Of a stretch of 64,000 nucleotides of DNA, positions 16,505 to 23,707 are shown piece by piece. A program made the position numbers and the translations under genes. The notes beneath the pieces are model-generated. The model saw nothing but the letters and a program-made list of their open reading frames with translations, did not search any database and was not told the DNA's origin. The DNA is taken from the NCBI GenBank assembly GCA_024233595.1, contig JACKPK010000005.1:1-64000 (forward strand). Direction: 5' to 3'. Origin of the DNA: Deltaproteobacteria bacterium. Its GTDB lineage: Bacteria; UBA10199; JADGCS01. Numbering within the stretch: the first letter of the stretch is position 1; each line of letters begins with the position of its first letter.

Positions 16505-18571
16505 ATGACTAATTTTAAAACAGCCTTGCGCTTGCTTTTGGGTTTTCTCTTAACCTTTTTGTTTCTGTCTTGTTCACCAGGAGGGTCTTCTCTTGGCATT
16601 GATGGAACCAGTTCCGTGGGCGGCGATGGCGCAGCTCCTGCAGCGAGCGACTACAACGAGATTGAGTCAGATATATTAGATCAGATTGGTTCCGACTACG
16701 ATAGCGAAGGCATAATTGTCACAGACATTCCTGTGACCCCGGCTAAGCTTGGCAAACCAACAGCAGATGCGCTTAAACTTTCCTTTGAAGAAATTTTAGA
16801 ACCAGGTCTGACTTCTTCCGTTTTTATTGCCGAAGCCTATGCGGGCTTAAGTGAACTGAGTGCTGACGCAAGTGCAGTGGTTCATTTACGCGGTTCAGAA
16901 GGCAGCGTTTCTCATCCCGAGGAAGCGCAGCTTAAGATTTATTTACCAGGTAACCAAGCCAGCACCATGCTTGTTGATGTTGAAGAGGATGGTAGTTTTG
17001 ATGTGGCCTTGCCCGAATCCTTTTTGATTGGGCACGCGTTCCGCATGGATGTGTTGTGCAGCGATCCCGCAAAGAAAAACCAAAGCACTCTGATTGGCGC
17101 GGAGTCTTTGAATTTTGTTTATGATCAAGATTCTGAGTCTTACTTTATTGATATTTTACCTGATCTGTCAGGTGTGTCCGGCGGAGAGTTGGCGGTTTTT
17201 GATCAGCTCATTTTTTACAATCGCACAAAAGCAGGCCAAAGCATGATTGAGGCTGTTGCGTTTAGCGGGGGTGTTTCGCTTAAAATTGCCAACACGCCCA
17301 GCACACTGGAGCAGTTTAGTTTCTTCCCGAGTTTGACTTCGAATCAAGTTAAAAAGCCTGCGGTGGTGATCGGTGTTGATACGGATAAAGATGTGATTGT
17401 CAGCAGTCCTAAATTTGATGCTTACACATTGATTGAATCACGCAACGATCGCACTGTTCTGGATGAAAATGGCGATGTGTACCAACCTAAAGTCAGCCTG
17501 GCTCCTGACTCAGCGGGTGAGGTGGCCTTTGCGTTTGGTTCGGTTGTTAAAAATGAAGTGGTTCCCTTTGTGTTGGCGCCCATTGAACGCGATACGCAAA
17601 AGACCAGCACGGCCAGCAAAAATAATATTTTGTTTTATGATCCCACGCACCCCCATATTTTGGGACGTGATTTAACATGGAAAGACAAAGACTATGTGAT
17701 CGCGTTTTCAAAAATGACCTTAGACGAAGAAGAGCAACAGAATGTGCAAGTTGCCAATTTGCAAAATATGAGTGGCATGGTGATGGGAGACATTGGTTTT
17801 GAAAACAGTGAAAACCCAGAAGCCTCTACTTTGGTGGCAGCCAACGAAAATGAAATGGCGGGTGATCCTGCGAATGGTGATGATGATTTAGACGTGGCCA
17901 ATTTTAATTTGAACGAAAGTGAAGAAGAAAGCCCTGTTCGTTATCAAATTCAAATGTATAAAGTCAGTGATCTTCTGCAAGATTCAGAAGTTGTTGGCCC
18001 TCCTTATGATCGTGAACGCGGCATGTATTCTTTAAAGCCGGCTTTGAGCTCGTCATTTTTTAAAAATGAAATCCGCAACCCTGTGGCCAGCGATCCTTCG
18101 TCCAATAAGCTAAAACCGTATTTGGCTTTTAACTATGTTGACGATGCGGGTTATAGTCAGATTGCTATTTCTGATTACGAACACGTTCGTTTGCTCACTC
18201 CAGATGCCAGCCAAAAGGGCAAGCCAACTATTTCAAAAGATGGAACCTTTATGGCGTTTGCGGTGGAACGCGAAGAGGGCAAAACCTTTGTGGTGATCAT
18301 TCATTTGCCAACCATGCAGTATTTCTGGTTAGGCTCTCCTGAGAACCGCAAAGCCTTCCGATCGAATCACCCACAGTTTTCAAGCGAGATTCCTTTTGCG
18401 ATGAACTACAACATTGTCGCCAAAGATGGCTCCACCAGCGTTGGGGTCATCAACTTGCAAGAACATCCTGTTGGCAAAAAGCTCATTGAATACAATGATT
18501 CGCTTGAGTCCGGGGTGAATTACCTGATGCAAATTGGCGACCTTAGGCCTTATTCGCCCGATAACCTCTAA
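16505..18571 (+). CDS. Large lipoprotein of unknown function
   Basis: The 688-residue protein has a signal peptide (LRLLLGFLLTFLFLSC) with a lipobox cysteine near residue 24, then a Gly/Ser/Asp-rich linker. No family recognised. The C-terminal part contains segments like SKDGTFMAFAVEREEG and SSEIPFAMNYNIVAKDGS, which resemble blades of TolB/WD40-type propellers, and an acidic stretch around residues 430-480. A TACAAT -10-like hexamer at 16491-16496 places transcription start at about 16503, practically on the ATG at 16505 (a GTG at 16502 is also in frame), so the mRNA may be leaderless. It stands between the divergent parA gene and tdh. Confidence 0.7.
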   Translation: MTNFKTALRLLLGFLLTFLFLSCSPGGSSLGIDGTSSVGGDGAAPAASDYNEIESDILDQIGSDYDSEGIIVTDIPVTPAKLGKPTADALKLSFEEILEPGLTSSVFIAEAYAGLSELSADASAVVHLRGSEGSVSHPEEAQLKIYLPGNQASTMLVDVEEDGSFDVALPESFLIGHAFRMDVLCSDPAKKNQSTLIGAESLNFVYDQDSESYFIDILPDLSGVSGGELAVFDQLIFYNRTKAGQSMIEAVAFSGGVSLKIANTPSTLEQFSFFPSLTSNQVKKPAVVIGVDTDKDVIVSSPKFDAYTLIESRNDRTVLDENGDVYQPKVSLAPDSAGEVAFAFGSVVKNEVVPFVLAPIERDTQKTSTASKNNILFYDPTHPHILGRDLTWKDKDYVIAFSKMTLDEEEQQNVQVANLQNMSGMVMGDIGFENSENPEASTLVAANENEMAGDPANGDDDLDVANFNLNESEEESPVRYQIQMYKVSDLLQDSEVVGPPYDRERGMYSLKPALSSSFFKNEIRNPVASDPSSNKLKPYLAFNYVDDAGYSQIAISDYEHVRLLTPDASQKGKPTISKDGTFMAFAVEREEGKTFVVIIHLPTMQYFWLGSPENRKAFRSNHPQFSSEIPFAMNYNIVAKDGSTSVGVINLQEHPVGKKLIEYNDSLESGVNYLMQIGDLRPYSPDNL

Positions 18572-18596
18572 ACCCTGGTTTTCCCTAATAAAGCCC

Positions 18597-18625
18597 TTGT
18601 CAGCGCTGCTGTGATTTTCTAGACA
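18597..18625 (+). promoter_or_regulatory. Possible promoter for tdh
   Basis: TTGTCA (18597-18602) and TAGACA (18620-18625) are separated by 17 bp, an acceptable sigma-70 arrangement with a weak -10. Transcription would start near 18632, downstream of the ATG at 18626, which supports the TTG start of tdh at 18659. Confidence 0.35.
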
Positions 18626-18658
18626 ATGCCCGCGAAACTTTTAAGTTTGGAGAAGGCA

Positions 18659-19681
18659 TTGAAAGCTTTAGTCAAAAAACACAGAGAACCTGGTTTGTGG
18701 TTGGAAAACATTCCTGAACCCAAGATTGGCACCAATGATGTGCTTATCAAAATCAAAAAGACCGCCATTTGCGGAACCGATGTTCACATTTACAACTGGG
18801 ATGATTGGGCACAAAAAAATGTGACCGTGCCCATGCAAGTGGGACACGAGTTCATGGGGGAAGTTGTTGAGGTTGGCCCCGGTGTTCCCGATATTAAAAT
18901 CGGCGATAAAGTGTCTGGTGAAGGGCATTTGGTTTGCGGGCATTGTCGAAACTGTAATGCCGGACGACGCCACTTGTGCAAAGACACACGCGGTGTCGGT
19001 GTGAATCATCCTGGCGCCTTTGCGGAGTATCTGGTTTTGCCTGCAAGCAACGTGTTCATTCTGCCTGCGGGAATCTCTGACAACGAAGCGGCTATCTTGG
19101 ATCCTTTGGGGAACGCCGTGCACACAACACTCAGCTTTGATCTGGTTGGTGAAGATGTCCTCATCACGGGGGCTGGTCCCATTGGCATCATGGCGGGTGC
19201 CATTGCCAAACATGCGGGTGCGCGTCATGTGATCATCACCGACATCAATCCTTATCGTCTTAATTTAGCAAAAGAGATTGGTATTGAAACCTGTGTGAAC
19301 GTTAAAGAGCAAAGTTTAAAAGAAGTCATGAAAGACCTTCACATGGTCGAGGGCTTTGATGTTGGTTTGGAAATGTCTGGTAGTCCACAGGCTTTTAACG
19401 ACATGCTTTCGAATATGGCTCATGGCGCTAAAATCGCCTTGCTTGGGATTTTACCAAAAGAAACCCAAATCAATTGGAACGATGTCATCTTCAAAGGGCT
19501 TAAAATCAAAGGCATCTACGGCCGCGAGATTTTTGAAACATGGTACAAAATGTGCGCGATGATTCAAAGTGGTCTGAACATCAAACCGATTTTCACGCAT
19601 GAATTTTCGGTGGACGATTACGAAAAAGGCTTTGAGGTCATGCGCGCAGGACAAAGCGGTAAAGTCATTTTGAATTGGTGA
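18659..19681 (+). CDS. tdh: L-threonine 3-dehydrogenase
   Basis: Zinc- and NAD-dependent medium-chain dehydrogenase that oxidises threonine to 2-amino-3-ketobutyrate, the substrate of the next gene, kbl. Visible are AICGTDVHIYNWDDWA (catalytic zinc Cys), GHEFMGEVVEVG, the structural zinc cysteines CGHCRNCNAGRRHLC, and the NAD-binding GAGPIGIMAG. I chose the TTG at 18659: it gives 340 residues and an N-terminus MKALVKKHREPG that matches the family, and GGAGAAGG sits 2-9 nt upstream. An ATG at 18626 would add 11 residues. The kbl gene follows after a 200-bp gap filled by repeat DNA. Confidence 0.95.
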   Translation: MKALVKKHREPGLWLENIPEPKIGTNDVLIKIKKTAICGTDVHIYNWDDWAQKNVTVPMQVGHEFMGEVVEVGPGVPDIKIGDKVSGEGHLVCGHCRNCNAGRRHLCKDTRGVGVNHPGAFAEYLVLPASNVFILPAGISDNEAAILDPLGNAVHTTLSFDLVGEDVLITGAGPIGIMAGAIAKHAGARHVIITDINPYRLNLAKEIGIETCVNVKEQSLKEVMKDLHMVEGFDVGLEMSGSPQAFNDMLSNMAHGAKIALLGILPKETQINWNDVIFKGLKIKGIYGREIFETWYKMCAMIQSGLNIKPIFTHEFSVDDYEKGFEVMRAGQSGKVILNW

Positions 19682-19693
19682 GATTGGGTGGGG

Positions 19694-19884
19694 GCTTAGG
19701 TAAAAGAGCTCTACTGTTCCACTGATCTATTTGTTCTAATGTCATTGCGATCAGTCGAAGACTGATGACTTGTTCTCCGTAGCTTTAGCGAAGGAGAAAG
19801 CAATCTAGTATTTGTTATCTGGACTGCTTCGTCATTTCACTCCTCGCAGTGACGGAGCGTATCAATTAAGTTAAAAGGAAAAAA
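19694..19884. repeat. REP-like intergenic repeats between tdh and kbl
   Basis: The gap contains a single CTTAGG unit at about 19696, then GTCATTGCGATCAGTC and AGTCTGA-type inverted elements, TTCTCCGTAGCTTTAGCG paired with AAGGAGAA, GCAATC, and a second inverted set ending in CTCGCAGTGACGGAGC. GTTCTCCGTAG is shared with the module at 51-60. These look like imperfect hairpins of a dispersed REP family. AAAAGGAAAAAA just before 19885 is the kbl ribosome-binding site. Confidence 0.6.
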
Positions 19885-21090
19885 ATGACATTTCATTCCT
19901 ACAAATCCGACTATCAAAAGCAAATCGAAGAAATCAAAAATGACGGTCTTTACAAAGACGAACGTCTGATCTGTTCCCCACAAGGTGGACGCATTAAAGT
20001 CAAAAAAGACGTCAACGCGTCTGAATCGGACATCATCAATTTTTGTTCCAACAACTACTTGGGCTTGTCTAGTCATCCAGAGATTTTGCAAGCAGCGCAC
20101 AAAGGCTTAGACGATCGCGGTTTTGGCATGTCTTCCGTGCGTTTCATTTGTGGCACACAAGACATTCACCGCGAACTCGAAGAAAAGGTCAGCGCGTTCT
20201 TGGGAATGGAAGATAGCATTTTATTTGCGTCTTGTTTTGATGCCAACGCGGCAGTGTTTGAAGTGTTACTTGGTAAAGATGATCATGTCATTTGCGATAA
20301 ACTCATTCATGCCTCGCTCATTGATGGTGTGCGTTTGTGTAAAGCCAACCGGCACATTTACACGCATTCCAATATGGAAGAATTAGAGACTGTTTTAAAA
20401 GGCATCACCTCTGGAAAAAAACTCATTGTGACTGACGGTGTGTTTTCTATGGATGGAGACATGGCCAAGTTAGATCAAATTTGCGCCTTGGCCGAAAAAT
20501 ACGATGCCATGGTTTTAAGCGATGATTCTCACGCCACCGGCTTTATTGGCAAAACAGGGCGCGGCACGCATGAGCACTTTGATGTCATGGATAAAGTCGA
20601 CATCATCACCACCACTTTTGGCAAAGCCCTAGGTGGCGCCACAGGAGGTTGTGTTTCAGGCCGCAAAGAAATTGTCACCTTGCTTAAACAACGTGGTCGT
20701 CCTTATTTGTTTTCGAACGCTCTTATGCCGGCAGTGGTGCAGGCGACTATCCGTGCTCTTGATTTGCTCATGCAGTCTACCGAACGCCGTGACAAACTCG
20801 AAAGCCTCACCGCTTTTTGGCGCAAAGGTTTAACGGAAGCTGGCTTTGATCTAAAACCTGGCAACACGCCGATCATCCCAATCATGCTTTATGATGCCAA
20901 GCTTGCTCAGGAGTTTAGCAAAAAGCTTTTTGATCAAGGTGTGTACGCTGTGGGTTTCTTTTACCCTGTTGTGCCCAAAGGCGAAGCGCGTATTCGCACG
21001 CAGGTGTCGGCTGCACTGGAACAATCTGATTTAGAAGAGTGTTTGAAAAAGTTCATTGCCATTGGCAAAGAATTGCAGGTGATCTCATGA
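19885..21090 (+). CDS. kbl: Glycine C-acetyltransferase (2-amino-3-ketobutyrate CoA ligase)
   Basis: PLP enzyme that cleaves 2-amino-3-ketobutyrate with CoA to glycine and acetyl-CoA, completing threonine breakdown started by tdh. The 401-residue protein shows FCSNNYLGLSSHPE near residue 53, GFGMSSVRFICGTQ near 77, DGVFSMDGDMA near 188, LSDDSHATGFIG near 212, and the PLP-lysine motif TTFGKALGGA near 247. Length and motifs are those of the alpha-oxoamine synthase family, and the tdh neighbour makes Kbl the best name over BioF or HemA. The stop overlaps the start of a small membrane protein (ATGA). Confidence 0.96.
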   Translation: MTFHSYKSDYQKQIEEIKNDGLYKDERLICSPQGGRIKVKKDVNASESDIINFCSNNYLGLSSHPEILQAAHKGLDDRGFGMSSVRFICGTQDIHRELEEKVSAFLGMEDSILFASCFDANAAVFEVLLGKDDHVICDKLIHASLIDGVRLCKANRHIYTHSNMEELETVLKGITSGKKLIVTDGVFSMDGDMAKLDQICALAEKYDAMVLSDDSHATGFIGKTGRGTHEHFDVMDKVDIITTTFGKALGGATGGCVSGRKEIVTLLKQRGRPYLFSNALMPAVVQATIRALDLLMQSTERRDKLESLTAFWRKGLTEAGFDLKPGNTPIIPIMLYDAKLAQEFSKKLFDQGVYAVGFFYPVVPKGEARIRTQVSAALEQSDLEECLKKFIAIGKELQVIS

Positions 21091-21407
21091 CACAACAATT
21101 AAAATTAGCTTATATCTTTTTGGTCTGCGGTATTTTTGATGCCTTTATTCTTCCTCGGATTTTTCAGCCGCTTGTCACCGAAGAGATCATGAGCATGATG
21201 GCGATTCCTTTTTTGGGGTCTGCCTTTGTTGTGTTCGCCTTGGGTTTTTATTTTTCTTTGCGGCAAGTGATCACCGAAATGCGTGATGGCGATAACTGGG
21301 TGTTCTGGGCACGTGTTCAGATTAAAACCATGATTGCCTTTGCGCTCAATGGCTTTATCTTTGGCCTCATGGTGATTCTGGGCATCATCGCACTTTTAGC
21401 AATGTGA
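21087..21407 (+). CDS. Small integral membrane protein
   Basis: A 106-residue protein starting at the ATG that overlaps the kbl stop by 4 bp. Three hydrophobic helices are visible (about residues 6-25, 35-55 and 78-105), joined by SLRQVITEMRDGDN on one side. No family recognised. The tight coupling to kbl implies co-transcription, but nothing shows a role in threonine metabolism. Confidence 0.7.
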   Translation: MTQQLKLAYIFLVCGIFDAFILPRIFQPLVTEEIMSMMAIPFLGSAFVVFALGFYFSLRQVITEMRDGDNWVFWARVQIKTMIAFALNGFIFGLMVILGIIALLAM

Positions 21408-21418
21408 TTTAATGTGAT

Positions 21419-21796
21419 TTATTTTTTTCGAATGTAAGGGCAGTAGCCAGGGCGCGAGCTGACTTTAGGGAATTCACGGCAAACATCAGGTCGGTTTTCA
21501 TAAACAGAACAGCGTCTGTTTTCGTCCAAAAACTGGCAATCACCACCGGCTTTGGGTTGCATGGTGAAAATCCCCGCTTTATCCCGGTAATGTTTGATGA
21601 TGCCTTGTTTCTTAAGCACCTTGGCAATCTTGCGTGGTTCTTCAGCGTCGTATTCGGTGATGATTCCCAAACGCACCAAATCGTTGGCCGTGATCTCCAA
21701 GGGCATGGTGCAGCAGGACGCGTAGCAATCGTGGCACATGCCGTTTTTGTATTTGCGCCAGTCCTTAGGTTCGTTTTTTAGTTCATATCTATACAC
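21419..21796 (-). CDS. YkgJ-family cysteine-cluster protein
   Basis: A 125-residue protein with the CxxC-x3-CC pattern of the YkgJ/Fe-S-zinc cluster family: CHDCYASCC near residue 21, then CQFLDENRRCSVYENRPDVCREFP near 85-108 and a last cysteine in GYCPYI. These cysteines are thought to bind zinc or iron. The reaction is unknown for most members. Start is GTG at 21796. It converges with the kbl-linked membrane protein and is followed upstream by dgt on the same strand. Confidence 0.85.
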   Translation of the reverse strand: MYRYELKNEPKDWRKYKNGMCHDCYASCCTMPLEITANDLVRLGIITEYDAEEPRKIAKVLKKQGIIKHYRDKAGIFTMQPKAGGDCQFLDENRRCSVYENRPDVCREFPKVSSRPGYCPYIRKK

Positions 21797-21835
21797 TTTA
21801 GGGGCCAGTCGTTAGGGGTTAGAGTTTAGCTTTGC

Positions 21836-22996
21836 TTAAACTTTCGCGAAGGGGTCAAAAAGTTTGCTATGTTCCTCTAGCGCGAAGCGGTCGGTCATGC
21901 CGGCAATGTAGTCACAAATGAGACGGTGTTCTTCAATGTTGCGGCCTTTGTATTTGTCTTTAAAATCTGAGGGAATGGTTTTGGGGTTTTGTGTGTAAGC
22001 GTTAAACAATTGTTTGAGCACGGTTTGCGCTTTGGTGGCCATGCGTTCCACACGAAAATGCCGGTACATGTTTTCGAACAAGAAACGTTTGAGTTCGGTG
22101 TTTTTCTTTTTGATGTCGTCTGAAAAACCCACCAAGCCTTTGCCTTTTTGGCGCACATCTTCAATGGATGCAATGCCATTGTCCGCTATGCGTTTACTGG
22201 TTTCGTTTATTAAATCGGTGACTAAGGTGTTGATGATGGTTTTGACTGTGAGGCGACGAATCTGTTTGTTGCTTAAATTCTGATGTGCCTTGTTGATGCT
22301 CTGAAAAGCTTCGTCCCAAAGAGACACGTCTTTTAAAATCTCAAAGCTGATCAATCCTGATTTAATGCCGTCGTCTAGATCGTGGTTGTTGTAAGCGATT
22401 TCGTCGGCAATGTTAGCAAGCTGTGCTTCTATAGAAGGGTAGCCCTCTTTAACAAAGGTGCTGCCATCAGGGTGGTCGAACTCAGTGGCGTGTTTTAAGA
22501 TGCCTTCTAAAACTTCGTAAGATAAATTTAAACCGCGAAACTGTGGGTAGGGTGTTTCTAGCTCGGTCACAATGCGAAAGCTTTGTTTGTTGTGTTCAAA
22601 GCCGCCGTACTCTTTCATGAGCAGAGCCATGACATCTTGCCCTGCATGCCCAAAAGGCGTGTGCCCTAAATCGTGTGCCAGGCTAATGCTTTCGGCCAGG
22701 TCTTCGTTAAGGCCCAAAGCGCGCGCGATGGTTTTGGCAATTTGAGCGACTTCCATGGTGTGCGTGAGGCGTGTGCGGTAGTAGTCGCCTTCGTGGTTCA
22801 CAAAGACTTGGGTTTTGTATTCTAAACGGCGAAAAGCACTGGTGTGAATGATGCGCGCGCGGTCACGTTGAAAAGCCGTGCGGTAGGGGTGCGCGTCTTC
22901 TTTGTGTTGTCGTCCCAAAGATTTGGCGCAGGTGGCAGCGTAAGGGGCCAAGGTTTGGGTTTCGTTTTGTTCCAATTGTGAGAGTGATCGGGTCAT
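21836..22996 (-). CDS. dgt: dGTP triphosphohydrolase-like HD-domain protein
   Basis: HD-superfamily phosphohydrolase that splits dGTP (or other dNTPs) into nucleoside and triphosphate. The 386-residue protein has RDRARIIHTSAFRRLEYKTQVF near residues 44-65, the first metal histidine in RLTHTMEVAQIA near 76, the HD pair in SLAHDLGHTPFGHAG near 105, and DEIAYNNHDLDDG near 205 with the fourth ligand. It matches the shorter dGTPase group. Its ribosome-binding sequence AAAAGGAA lies in the 3' arm of a 21-bp hairpin at 23010-23081, so translation could be controlled by that structure. Confidence 0.93.
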   Translation of the reverse strand: MTRSLSQLEQNETQTLAPYAATCAKSLGRQHKEDAHPYRTAFQRDRARIIHTSAFRRLEYKTQVFVNHEGDYYRTRLTHTMEVAQIAKTIARALGLNEDLAESISLAHDLGHTPFGHAGQDVMALLMKEYGGFEHNKQSFRIVTELETPYPQFRGLNLSYEVLEGILKHATEFDHPDGSTFVKEGYPSIEAQLANIADEIAYNNHDLDDGIKSGLISFEILKDVSLWDEAFQSINKAHQNLSNKQIRRLTVKTIINTLVTDLINETSKRIADNGIASIEDVRQKGKGLVGFSDDIKKKNTELKRFLFENMYRHFRVERMATKAQTVLKQLFNAYTQNPKTIPSDFKDKYKGRNIEEHRLICDYIAGMTDRFALEEHSKLFDPFAKV

Positions 22997-23009
22997 AAGT
23001 GATTTTTAG

Positions 23010-23081
23010 TTCCTTTTATTTTTTTGATCGCCGCCGCTACGCCCCGGAAAGCCAGACCCTCGATCAAAAAAACAAAAGGAA
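23010..23081 (-). promoter_or_regulatory. 21-bp hairpin between ribE and dgt
   Basis: The arms 23010-23030 and 23061-23081 pair at 20 of 21 positions around a 30-nt G+C-rich loop. Read on the minus strand, the 5' arm contains TTCCTTTT and the 3' arm AAAAGGAA, the likely dgt Shine-Dalgarno. It could act as a ribE terminator, or sequester the dgt ribosome-binding site, or both. Confidence 0.55.
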
Positions 23082-23112
23082 TCTGTCAAAATAATTTAAA
23101 AGTCGAAGGAGG

Positions 23113-23707
23113 TTATTTTGCTGTTCTGCTTTGTTTTAATATATATTTTCCCAAAACATCAAATTCCAAGTTCACGGGATCGCCCACTTTCACTTTGCCC
23201 AAATGAGTTTCTTTGATGGTGTGAGGGATGATAAAAAGCGAAAACTGATTGGCTTTTAAATCACAAACTGTGAGCGAGATGCCATCGATAGTCACAGAAC
23301 CTTTTTCGATGAGGAGATTGGCAAATTTTTTGGGATAGGTGATTTCAAACTCCACTGAGCCTTCGTGAATCACAATGCCTTTGACCTTGCCCACGCCATC
23401 AACATGACCCAAAACAAAATGCCCACCAAAGCGGTCACTGGCTTTCATGGCGCGTTCTAAGTTGATTTTATCGCCTTTGTTTAAACGACCAAGCGTGGTT
23501 TTATTTACGGTTTCGTCAGAGCATTAATTTTAGTTGAGTTCGCTATTTTTGTCTTATAAATGGCAGCGGCAGCCATTAATGGCACGTTTCACGCAATTTT
23601 GACCTTTGGTGAATTTTTTTTTTCTTTATTGACAGTAAAAACCCCACCTTTTTATGAGGTTTCGGAATTGGTTATTTTACCCAAGCCAGGATGATTCCAA
23701 GTACTAT
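23113..23707 (-). pseudogene. ribE: Riboflavin synthase alpha subunit, frameshifted in its N-terminal third
   Basis: Catalyses dismutation of two lumazines to riboflavin. The intact part (frame open up to about 23524) covers ETVNKTTLGRLNKGD, ERAMKASDRFGGHFVLGHVDG and the second lumazine-binding repeat with GSVTIDGISLTV and HTIKETHLGKV. An in-frame TAA near 23526 ends the frame. Upstream, the missing N-terminal domain can be followed through other frames: GLGKITNSETS and KGGVFTVNKEKK from 23687, then AINGC near 23583. From GLGK to ETV there are about 57 codons, the expected distance in a normal RibE, and the start falls near 23707. So the gene is full length, with several indels in 200 bp. Whether these are sequencing errors or true decay cannot be decided here. 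Confidence 0.75.
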
